This document shows positions 11,596-23,500 of a stretch of 64,000 nucleotides of DNA, one piece after another. The first letter of the stretch is position 1; the number at the start of each line of letters is the position of its first letter. The DNA comes from Tribonema minus (Eukaryota; Sar; Xanthophyceae; Tribonematales; Tribonemataceae). The translations under genes and the position numbers were made by a program. The notes under the pieces were generated by a model that did no database searches, had not been told where the DNA came from, and saw only the letters and a list, made by a program, of their open reading frames with translations. The stretch is from positions 310,001 to 374,000 of the forward strand of contig JAFCMP010000346.1 in assembly GCA_017506865.1 (NCBI GenBank), written 5' to 3'.

Positions 11596-14500
11596 CTAGT
11601 TCCCCGTGATGAGGTACTGGCGCGTGCGCAGCGCGACCTGCGCGAGCAGCAGCGAGACGGCGCCCATGGCGCGCTCGTCGCGCGCGCCGAGGCGCGAGAG
11701 GAAGTCTATCCCCACGACCAGCACGCCGAGGGTCGCCCAGACGAGCACCTTGAGGTGGTACGCACTGGGGATGCGCCAGCCCATCTGCATGGCGACCATG
11801 GGCCACAGCGCGAAGACCGCGAGCGCCGCCGACGCGAGGACGCTCAGCAGGTTCTGCGACCAGCGGTCGAAGCCGTAGCGCGCGACCCAGAACAGCGCGC
11901 CGCCGATCGCGCAGAACTCGCCGAAGAAGACGGCGAAGAGCGGCCACGTTGGCGCCTTGACGGCCCACGCGTTCTCGTGCTTCTGGCAGCGCAGCGCCGT
12001 CGCGAGCATCGACAGGAACGCGTACACCTGGACGTAGGTTGTGGACAGCCACACCTGCGGCGTGTGCAAACGCAACGTAAGCGAAGGCGTGAGGGGCGGC
12101 ACGATGAGTGCTGCATAGTGTGCTCAGTAGAGCAAGCGGGGGCCTTGGGGGTAAGTAGGTTTCACTTGCCGCGCCCCTCGCACTGCGACTCCACGGGCTG
12201 GCTGGATGCCGCAAATCTGCGTTGCGCGTCGCTTACGCCTCTTCGCCGCCGCCGCAGTTCAAGTTGATGTTGCATGCATCTGCACAAACCTTTCTGCCTT
12301 GCTGCATCGGCGCTCAACCATCCAGCAGCAGCAGCAGCGGCGGCGGCGGCAAAAGCGGCAGCGGCGGCAGCAGTGGCGGCAGCGGCAGCAGCAGCGACGG
12401 CAGCAGCAGCAGCAGCGGCGGCAGCGGCAGCAGCAGCAGCGGCAGCGGCAGCACTCACCTGCTCGTCGCGCTGCAGCTTGTTGGCGTCCACGCCGCGCCA
12501 GCTGCCGCTGATGAGCGTGGGCAGCATGGCCGACACAATGTACGGCGTGAAGAAGAGGAAGAACTCGGCGACCTCCGTGTTGAAGGGCGACTCCCCCGTG
12601 ATGCCGTAGATTATGGGCATGAGCAGCAGGATGTACCCCGGTATCGCCTGCAGTGCGCAGCAGACGGGGTAGGGTTAGGGGGGGGGGGTTCACGGGGTGA
12701 AGTGGTCTGTTTGCTGTGCACTGCTGCTGTGTACGGCAACTGCCAGAAGGCGAACTCATGACTGCTGCTGCTGGACTGCAGTACTGGCGAGCAGCATTTG
12801 AGGCCTTTGGTGCCATGAATCCATGAGTGCGGGCGGCGCCGGTCACTGTGACGTGCAGGCAGCAGCGGTCAATAGAGCACTGGAGGCCTACTAAGTTGTT
12901 ATGGACTGCGGCAAACGCCGCAACAGGCTGACACCTGCTTGTTTGCAATGCTGATGATGACAGCAACTCCAAAGGCTGAGGCTGCATGCACATAGACAGG
13001 GCTCTGTATGTAAATGTGCTCAGGGCAGCGCTCAGCAACGGGCACCAGGAAGCAAAGCAGGTTAGCGCCGCTGCGGTACTCCATCACAGGGCAGCTTGCG
13101 CCGGTCATCAAGCCCGGAGCGAATGGCAGCATGCGGAGCCTGGTCGGTGGATGCTATGAAGAAGTGTGTTGTGTTGAGCCTTCACAGCCTGACGCGACCA
13201 ACTCAGTTTCCCGCCTTATGATTGCTGTGTGTTGGCGGGACGTAAAAGAACGCATCTGCAGGAAGTACGTGGTCTGATCAAAAGCGCATATGAGATGCAG
13301 AGTGCCTGCTCTGTCCATACTGCCGTGTGTGTCAGAAACACACCTGCAGGTAGTACGTGGCCTGGTCAAAGGCGTACACGCGGTGCCAGATGGTGGGGAA
13401 CTTGCCGCCGAAGCTCGTGAACGTGATGCCCTTGTAGAAGAGCAGCTGGACAGCGCCCTGGTGCCACCGCAGCACCTGCAGCAGGCACTCAGCACAGGGC
13501 AAAGGAGTGTCAGTTTCAACAAAAGAAGAGCAAGCTGGATGGCGCCGTGGTGCCACTGCAGCACCTGCAGCAGCGCTCAGCGCCAGCGCCAGAGTGCATC
13601 AGTAGGCAGCGCGCAGACAGCGCAGCAGCCGCCTCTTGCGCATTGCGCCATGCGGAATTCAGGGTACTTGTTGTCAATCCTCGCTCAGGGCAAAGACTCC
13701 CGGATTGTTGTTTGTCAACCTTGCTACCAGAGAGCGCATGCGCACCTCCTGCCTACCGACGGACACCAACTTCAAATCATGGGGATGAATGGTCGAGCGA
13801 CAGCGATTGGGTCGATGATGATTGTGATCATGGCGCACTTGCCTGATGGGCCAAGCGATGCTGTCGGGCTGATCCGTGCGTGCGTATGCTCCTGCTTGAA
13901 TGAGTGAGTAATCGTAACTCAGACAATGCACATGATGGCGGTTGCGGCGCACCTGCTTGATGCGCCACGCAATGCTATCGGGCTGATGCGCGCACGCGTT
14001 CACATTCCTGAATGAATGAGTGAATGATCATGAATCACCATGAGTGAATGATCATGAATCAATTAACGAATGCGATGAATGGTTGCGGCGCACCTGCTTG
14101 ATGCGCCACGCGATGCTGTCGGGCTGATGCGTACATGTGCTCAGGTGCTCCCCCGGCTCATTGACGTAGCGGCTCGTCCACCCGTGCCGGAACATGTCGA
14201 TGCTCGTGTGCGTGTCCTCGATGAGCTGCGACCAGGTTCACAGGGGTACAGATTGAGTTCACAGGGATACAACATGGGTTCAGATGCAGTTCTGATGCTA
14301 GCGTGCCCATGAGGGGCTGCCAGAGCATGCTGGTGCTTGTGTCTTGAATGCTCTGCGCGCTGCGCACCTAATGATACAGAATGAGGTCAAAGCGGCGCAC
14401 AGCAGGTCTTCAAGCAGTTCACAGAGACATGCGGCTCGTGCCTTCGCGTGCCGGGCCACCAGTGTCTGTGCACACCGCGCATGCTTGATCAGCTGTGGAC

Positions 14501-17500
14501 GCACAGCACTGCGCAGCGAGTGCGGCTACAACTACCCCCCTACCCCTCACTTGAACCCTCACCCCAGCCCCAGCCCTACCCCTACATGTTGGTTCAACTT
14601 GTGCAGCATCCTCCAGCCACCGCTCAGGCAGAGTCAAAGGTCTCAGCTGCCGACCGTGCAGAGCCCCAGCAAACAGCCCTCCTCATCAGGCGCCACACTT
14701 TCACGCTGAGCTACAGTAACGATGTCATCGCTCAGTCGACGTCAGCGCTCACCATCTCGCTGCGGAAGCCGACCTCGCTGCCGATGAGGGCGCGGTTGGT
14801 AGGGTCCGCGTAGCGCGTGCCGTCCGCCGCGAGGCCCTTGAGCGCTTCTACCCTCCAAAGACTGCCGTGGCCGCTGCGTAGGGTTAGAATTAGGGTCAGG
14901 GGCAGGGTTCGGGTTAGTGTTAGGGTTAGGGTTAAGACTAGGGTTAGCGTGCCGTCCGCCGCGAGGCCCTTGAGCGCCTCCACGCGCCATAGACTGCCGT
15001 GGAAAGACTGCGTGGCCGCCGTAGAGTTGGGCTCAGGATAGGGGTAAAGGTAGAGTTGGGTTGGAGTTAGCGTCCTGTCCGCCGCGAGGGCTTTGAGCGC
15101 TTCCACACGCCACAGGCTGCCGTGGTCGCTGTGCGGGGTTAGGGTGGGGGGTAGGGGTAGGGGTAGGGTGAGTACTAGGGTTTGGCTTAGGGTTAGGGCT
15201 AGGTAGCGAGGTGTGGCGAAGGTCAGCAGCAGCAGTGAGGGAATAGATGCGATGCTGCTGGTAGTTTATGTAGTTCGTGCACACTACATAGCGACCACTG
15301 CTGACGACATTGTCATGCTGCCAGGGCTGAGCCTCAGTCGTCATCGTGAATCATGACAGCTTTCCGCGCGCATGTTGAGGAGGCAGCGGCAACGCCGTCC
15401 TTGCCATGATTGAAGGCGCCGAACTGCGCCGCGGCAGTGTTGATCTACTCTCAAATCGTCAAGCCACACTCTCTCATCGCTTCAAGAAGTGACACTCCAC
15501 TGACGTGGACGTGGCGGTGCCGATAATGTCATCCACGGTGATTAAACAACGTCATGCTGCATCGCGGCATCAGTGACTCAAAGGTTCAAGTACTACTTCG
15601 ACAAGCGACGCTGCACTGACCTCGATGAAACAGCGCCGATGCCGTCCTTGCCGTGGTTAATGATGTTGTACGCAGATAATGATGTTGTACTGCACTGCAG
15701 CATTGTTGCCTACTTTCTGCAACAAGGGACGCTCCACTGACCTTGATGAAACGGCGCCGATGCCGTCCTTGCCGTGGTTGATGATGTCGTACTGCACGGC
15801 GGCGTTGTTGCCCAGGGGGTCGTCCTCCGCGTTCATGTCCTTGGGGAAGCGCTGGGGGGTCTGCACAAAGGCCACCTGCAGCGACGGAGTGCGAAGGATT
15901 AGGGTTAGGGTTAGGGTTAGGGTTAGGATTAGGATTGGTCTAGGGTTAGGGCTGGGGGGTCTGCACAAAGGCCACCTGCAGCGACGGACGCGCGAAGGGG
16001 TAGGGTTGGGGTTGGAGTTAGTGTCGAAGGTCAGGGCTAGGGTTAGGGTGAGTGTTAGGGTTTAGGGGTTAGAGGTCGAGGTTCGGTTCGGGTCAGGGCT
16101 GGGGGGGGCTGCAGAAAGGCCACCTGCAGCGACGGACGCGCAAAAGACTTAGGGTTAGGGTTAGGCTTAAAGATTACGGTTGGGCAGACGCAGATCGCTC
16201 CATGCGTCCTGCACGAGCACTGCTGCGTGGGTGCATACTCGGTGTGCCGGCCTGGGGAGGGTCAGGCTAAGGCTTAGAGTTAGGTCAGGGCTAGGGTTAT
16301 AATTTGCCGCGCCAGGGTCAGGGGGGTGTCTGGGGGGGTTTGTTGCGCTTGCTCACATTGTCCAGTACTGTGTGGTGCTAGTCGCCACTTGCACGAAGTT
16401 CACCCGCTTGCACCAGCTTCAATCCTACCGTCCTGAGCGCTGCTGAACACGCGCGCGGTTCAACATGTGATGCCCTAGGCCAAAGGTTAGGGTTGGTGCT
16501 CAGGGCGGGGTATGCATCGGTACATACTACGCTCGCTCACCCTGTCCCACATGTACTTTTTCTTACTCCCCTCCCACCCGCTCAAGGCAGCGTTGCACTT
16601 GTAATGCGGATCGCTGCGCGCGCCCTACATGAGCACTGCTACGTGGATGCGCACTCGGTGTGCCAGCCTGATGAGTGTCAGGGTTAGACTCAGACTAGGG
16701 CCAGGGCTATGTATCAGTATATGTTATGCTTGTGCTCACCCTGTCCCACGTGTACTCGAGGCCGGAGCCGTCGTTGGCGCTCTGCTGCAGCTTGAAGAAG
16801 TACGGGACGGTGCGCTGCAGGAAGTTGGGCTGCAGCTGGTGCCTGCGGGGATGGGGGGCGGCACGCGCACACGCGGAGCGCTGTCAGCTGGCGCTGGCGC
16901 ATATCGAGCGCGCTGTCAGCCGATTACGAGCGATCTGAGCGGCGCTGCTGCTAGCATGCACAAAGGGCAACGTTCACTATTGGGTGCACTGGTGGGCAGG
17001 CACGCTCCAACCAACATCGCGGTGGAAGCGCAGTACTACACTGCGGCGCGCTGTCAAAAGGGTGACTGCAGCGGAGCAGTGCCACGCTTGCCGTCAGCAC
17101 AGTCTGACAGGAAGAGCGCGAAGATCGCACCTCAACCAGGGGGTTGCGGTTTGCGAGCGGGGGCTGGTGAACCTGCGGTCATTGACGGCGATGATGGTGC
17201 AAACAATGACCAGGTTCTTGTCGTACGGATAGTCTACACATGGCAACACTTTGGTATGCCTTGCGGTCGCACACATGGTTCTCGCAGTGAAACACTAATG
17301 GCAGCAGCGCTGCTGCAAACCGGTCCCCTCCTGCAAAGGTTGCGCAACACTAAGTGCATGCACACATGCCGACAACACACATAGGCATCGCATGTCTCGA
17401 TCTATTCAGAGTACTGCATTGCTCATGCTGCCTGCCTCGCCCCCCCCGCACCTGCAGTCGTTGACGGCGATGATGGTGCTGTCGCCCACCAGACTCTCAT

Positions 17501-20500
17501 CATCCGGATAGTCTATCGGGAACAGCGCGCTGTTCATGTTGCCGGCCTTGGGCGACACGCGCGGCGTCCCCGGGTCGCGCCGCGTGTAGTACACGAGCGT
17601 CGGCAGCGCGCCGTTGGTGGAGAAGGACTGCATGAAGGCGGGCGGTATCTTGGCCGCGCCCTGCGGGATGTTGAGCGCCTGCAGGAGGCCCTCCACGAGG
17701 TGCCGCGCGCTGCGTTTTTTCTGCGCGCGCGGAGCGTCACGGTTGAAGTTGGTGTCAGAGTTGAGGTTAGGGTTGGACTACGGTTAAGGGGGCCTGCAGG
17801 AGGCCCTCCACGAGGTGCCGCGCGCTGCGCTTCCTCTGCGCGCGTGGAGCGTCACAGTTGAGGTTGAGGTTGAGAGGTCAGGTTCTTATATGAGGGTTTC
17901 GCTCAGCACACTTGAAGTCGTCACGTCAAACTTGAAGTAGTCAACTTCAACTTTAACGTTGACCGCGCGCGCCCGGTCCGGGCTCATCGCTCATGACCCG
18001 TGAAGCTGTCAGGTCAAACTTCTAGAGCAGTCAAGGGAAAACTTCAAGCATTAATCCTCAACTTGAAGTTCACTGCGCACGCACCTGATCCGGGCTCTGC
18101 AGCTGGTCCTCCGGCATCTCCGTCAGGTTGAACAGGTTCCCCTCGTTCCCCTCGCACAGCGACAGGCGCAGCATGAACTCGAGCAGCTGGCACGCGCGGT
18201 TGAGGTGCGAGTCGTTGTACAGGTGGCGCCGCGCGTGACCGCCGCCGTCGCGCCACCACTCGTACAGCCCCTTGGCGTCGATGGACGCCGCGTTCTCCGC
18301 CTGCAGGATCTGTACGATGCTGGGGCTCCTGTAGGGTCAAAGGACGGCGGCAAGCAATAGGTTATGTTTAGGGTCAGGGTTAAAAGTATGGTTAGGGTTT
18401 TTGTGGAGCTTCAATGTTGGGGTTACAGTTAGTGTTGAAGTGCCCTCTGCCATCGCGCCATCACTCGTGCAGGCTCTTGGCGTCAATGAACGCCGCGTTC
18501 TCCGCCTGCAGAATTGGTACAATGCGCGGGCTCCTGGACTCAGAGACGGGGGTTAGGGCAAGGGTGACGATTGATATCAGCGCTACGGTTAGGGCAAGAG
18601 TCAAGGTTGGAGGTTGCAGCAGGGTTGATGTCGAGATAGGGGGGATCGGAGCGAGGGTTGAAGTTTGTCATGCGAGGAGCGGGCCATGTGAATGACAGCA
18701 ACGCTCAGCACGACAAATGACAATGCAACAAAGCATGTCTGAGGGTTATGAGGGTGAGGATCGAACGCTCTGCGTGCGCGTGGCTGCCGCCGTTCACAAT
18801 CCCGTACCAGGCCTCTTGCACTGTTGAGGCTGAAGCTGAGTCAGATGCTGAGTCGAAGTCAGCGTTGTGAAAAGGCTGGTACATACCCTGGCTGCAATAG
18901 CATGCATGCGCTCTGACGTAGATGAAAGTATTTTACTGAGAAGTGCTTCGATGGCTCCAGCAGCAGTGGTGTGGAGCAGTCACCTGGCAACTGTTGTCAC
19001 CTCGCAACAATGGTACAGTTCAGATAATAACCATACTCCATACTCTGTGCACAATCAGACTCCAATGTATAATTCAAAGTGAGACATACAGCAGCGTCAG
19101 TGCTTGGCAGTCACGTGGCGAGCGTCGCCAGCGCGTACACGGCCGCGCAAATCTGCAGCACCGCCTTGGTACTACGAATACATTGCAGTACTTCGAAGTA
19201 CACGCACTTGAAGTATGACAACGTGTCAACGCTCAGCAGTCACCTTGCGAGCGTCGCCAGCGCGTACACGGCCGCGCACATCTGCAGCACCGCCTTCCGT
19301 CGCTTCTCGTCCAGCACGATCACCTTGAACATCGCCGACTGCAACGACACAAATTGACACCGCGGATGGACGGGAATTGCGTAAGCACGGGCACTGGTGC
19401 TGAGCGCTGTTGTGAAAGTCTGTGTCTGTGTGTGTGCGCAAGTGCTGTGAGCTACTTCATGTCGCTCAGCGAGGGGGTACAATCACCTTGAACATCGCCG
19501 ACTGCGGCAGCAGCAATTGACGCCACACGCAAAGGGCATGAGCGCGAGCGCACAAGTGCTGAGCGCTGTTGTGCAGGTCTGTGTCCGTGCCGTGTGTGTG
19601 TGTGTGCGCGCGCAAGTGCTGTGATTCACTTGATGTTGCTCAGAGGAGCTGGTTCAATCACCTTGAACATTGCCGACTGCGCCAGCAGCAGCAATCAGCG
19701 CCGCAGACGGATATCGCGTGAGCGCGCGCATTATTGCTGAGCGCTGCCGTGTACACCGCCGACGGCGGCAGCGGCGATAGGCGCCGCGAAGCGAGCGCGC
19801 TTGAGCGCGCACACACCAGTGCTGAGCACTGCTTTTATGGCACGTGTCTGCGTGGTGCGTCTGTATTCGTGCGTGACCGCTGTGAGTTTCTGCAGCCAGG
19901 GCCCAAGCAGCAGGCAGTAGGCGCCATAGCCGTATTTGTGCGCTACATCACCTACATAGAACCCCAGAGAGCTCTCCACAGAAACTCAACCCAGGGCATG
20001 TATCATCTCGCTCCCGAAATGCGTACATACCCCCAGCCAGACTGGGTACTGTAGCGTCGTTATTTGGCCTCTCATCTGCGTCTCGCTGCTCTTCGAGCCC
20101 GCCCGCAACTTCCGCGCTGACGGTGCCCTGGCGCTTCCAGGTCAAAACCTGTTTGTCGACCTTGTGCACAGCGGCGCACATGTACATCTGCCCTGTGTGG
20201 CGGCATGTTGTGATGTGATGTGCTATTGACAGTTACATGACAGTTACGCCAAGTCAGCAGCGCTCAGCTCCAGCGCACCTTGCTCTTCCTCCCGCACGCC
20301 CACATCCTCTGGCCGATGCACCCCAGCAGCGCCAGCATGACGACTGTTATTCAACAGTCACATGACAGTCACGCCAAGAGCAAGCAGCAATGCTCAAATT
20401 GCCTCGACTCGCCTTGCTCTTCCTCCCGCACGCCCACATCCTCTGTCACATGCGCCCCGGCGTCAGTTCAGTGGGGTCGTGATGGCAACTGTCGGATGAC

Positions 20501-23500
20501 AGTCATGTGACAGTTACATGGCAGTTACATGACAGTTACGCACCTTGCTCTTCCTCCCGCACGCCCACATCCTCTGGCTGATGCACCCCAGCAGCGCCAG
20601 CATGACAATGTCCAGGCGCTCCCCCGCGGTCGGCAGCAGAATGCACACGCGCGCGTTGTAACTGCCATGCACGGCGCGAGCAAGAGCGGAAGATACGGTG
20701 CAGCAGATAACATGAGCAGCGCCCAGCCTATATGCAGAGCATGGCAAATGACACGCAACAATTGTCACTGGCGCACACGGCGTGCGCGAGCGAGAGCAGC
20801 AGACACAGCGCAGCAGATGGATGTCAGCAGCGCTCAACTAGCGTAGACGGGGCATGAAGAATGACCGGGTGCGCACGCGCGCACTGCAACATGGCTCAGC
20901 AGATGATCCCAGCAGCGGTCAGCTGCCATGTACTCTCAAAACATGCGGTTAAGGGGCGTCGTGTGCCGTGGCAGCTTAGGGTTAGGGTTAGGGCTAGGGT
21001 TAGGGTTAGGGTTGTCGTATGCGCCGCGAAGCTGTACACACGCTCGCCAACGGTCGTTGTGAAACCGCCAATAGCATGCTGTGCGTGGGGACAAGCCGCC
21101 ATGTGTGTGAGGTCTGAGAGCATGGGGCCACGTGGCAGCAACAGGCCGCCTCCCATCAGGCACTTGCAGGTGCATTTCGCATTGAGGAAAGACCGGGGAC
21201 AGGACGGCAAACTGTGGGTTCAAAGCATCAAACAGCTACAATTCTCACACTGTATGCACTGTGTACACTTCAATATTTATCGTTGGTCCAGTACTTCACA
21301 CAGTGGCAGCTACAGGCGTGGTCCCATGCTGCATGTATTCAGCATTTGTACCGGCAAGTGTGCCAGCAGTAGGGGCCCATGCTACGGGGGTGCCATCTGC
21401 ATGCTGCTTTTTGCGGTGGCAAGTCAGTGGCGGCTGTTGCGGTTCCATTCTGCACACACGGACGTTTGTTGGCTTTATTGTCCGTCGCATATTGCACATA
21501 GTGACAGGCCAGTTGCGGTGCCACGCTGTGTGTACATCAACACGTGTGTGCAGTCGGTATGCTGCAGGAACTCCGTGGGACTGTCCGCGCTAGAGCACAG
21601 GGCACTGCTGAGCCATGCCACGTGATTGCCTGCTTGTTTGTATGGATGTGCGTCGGTATGTGATTCATAGTATGTGTGTATGGCACCACGCTTGAGCACA
21701 AGCGCTTGGCACAGGCCGTTGGTAATGATGTGGTTCCTTGCATGAAAGAGGATGCTGATATCAGTTCACAGGCGTACAACTGAGCAAGAAAGGACATGCT
21801 GGCCACATGAGGGGGAAAAAACAGCACACTTGCGCTGCAGCGCCTCTAGCGGAATGCGCCCGTAAGACTCGATTGTTGAGGTGCATGCCTGTCGTATATC
21901 GCACGTCTCACGAAACACTTCAAGTACGAGTGCTGCAGAGGAGCACAGCAGCACACGCCTTACTTCAACTACGATTTCACACCAATGCACCGTGAACTGT
22001 ATTGTCCGTCGCATATCCCACATGATGACAGTACAGTTGCAGTCCCAGACTGCATGCATCAACAAGTGTATGTAGTGTGCCAGGGTTAGGGCTAGGGTTA
22101 ACATTAGGGTTAGGGTTAGGATTAGGATTAGGTTAGGGTTAGGTGCACACTCACGCTACGGTGCCGTCCGCCATGGCCAGCTGGTCCATGGTCAACACCG
22201 GTCTGCAGCGATACATGACAGCACACAGCGTGGTACACCCAATGTCAGCAGGTCGCGTGTATGCCAAAGAATGAGCTGGAAGTTAAGCGGCGCGTCGTTA
22301 TCAAACTGCGACGCTGCGGTTCAATGACGCCGGTGATGCATCAGCCGCCGCGCCCGCTGCGCGTTGCAGACATTGGCGAGCCGCGACACAGCAATACACC
22401 CAATGTCAGAACGTCGCCCGCGCATGCCAAAGAACGAGCCCGGACCTTAGTGGCAATGGGCGGTGATGCGCATCGAAATCAAGGTGGTGATGATCAACAG
22501 CTGTCACAGCTTGTCAGTGCTGCAGTGAACGGCACGGGGGTCATGCACCAGGCGCAGGCATCTGCTGAGCTGCAGTGCGCGAACACTTCAACTTCGCCAG
22601 ATGCGCGCTAGCATGGGCAAGCCGTTGTCGCTGCTGCAACTGCCATGTATCTGACACAAACCATTTCGCGCATCGTGCATCACAACATACACACATAAAT
22701 GCATATGTACATACAGCACCATATACTTCAAGTTGAAGTTTCCAGGTCGCGAGTGTGTCAACAAGGCGAGCCTGGCCCTAGCCGTAACCCTAGTTCCAAT
22801 CCGTGAGCAAGGGCGCGCACCTTGACACCGCAAACAGCCGCTGGCTGTGCCCAATCCATATCCCAATCGTCAAGCAGATCTGCCAGCACGTGCACACACA
22901 CAGGGGCAAACAATGAGTCTGTGAGTCTGACATGCGGAAGTACGCAAGCAGCGCCGCCGCACGGCTGTGCCAGCAACGTGTGTGCTCCTCGTGACAGTGC
23001 TGGTCAGACAACGGGGCGGATTGCGCAAAACCTGAAGCCCCCTACACTAGCCGCAGCCTTGGGCATGCAGCCCTGACTGCAGAGGAGCATCCTGACTGTG
23101 GCTCCGAGCGTCGTTGCACGGGAGGTGGTAGCTGCTCACACAAACCCTAGCCCTGGCCCTAACGCTAACCCTAGCATCGATCCTGCTGCGTGTCGCTGCG
23201 CACTGCGGCAAGGTTGAAGTACTACTTGAAGTACCACCCAGCCAGGCAACACACTACAACATCAAGCCAGAAGCACTGACCATCAGCATGACTGCGTTGA
23301 GATGAGCCTTGGGGAATCGGTCACTGTTCTGAGGTACGTACCTGCCCTCTACCCCCTATCCTCTACCCCCCTACCCCCTCCACATCACCACGCACCGTGA
23401 GCGCGTTGCACAGTGAGGGGAAACACGAACCACTAGTGTCCCCTGCTGCTGCGGTCAATACAGCCCTACTGCGACATGGCATGCTTCATGAATCTGCATG

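Larger units (their letters stand above)
14878..16310. repeat. Cluster of interstitial telomere-type repeats
   Basis: Islands of TTAGGG and one-base variants (about 14880-14946, 15137-15215, 15898-15956, 16004-16065, 16148-16175 and 16265-16300) fill GT2 introns 10-12. None invades an exon. On the transcribed strand they read CCCTAA. They alternate with exon-edge copies. Confidence 0.85.

Noticed and set aside
11279-12267. Long frames on both strands around 11279-12267
   Set aside because: They mix the CAG/GCG low-complexity block with wrong-frame readings of the GT2 last exon; the membrane-helix frame is the one that splices in phase with the upstream exons.
14878-16310. A chromosome end, suggested by TTAGGG runs
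   Set aside because: The islands are short, degenerate, in both orientations and embedded in introns of a gene continuing on both sides, so they are interstitial.
20861-21625. 254-residue plus-strand frame inside GT2 intron 5
   Set aside because: It includes a telomere-type repeat island and an intronic direct repeat, and shows no recognisable family.
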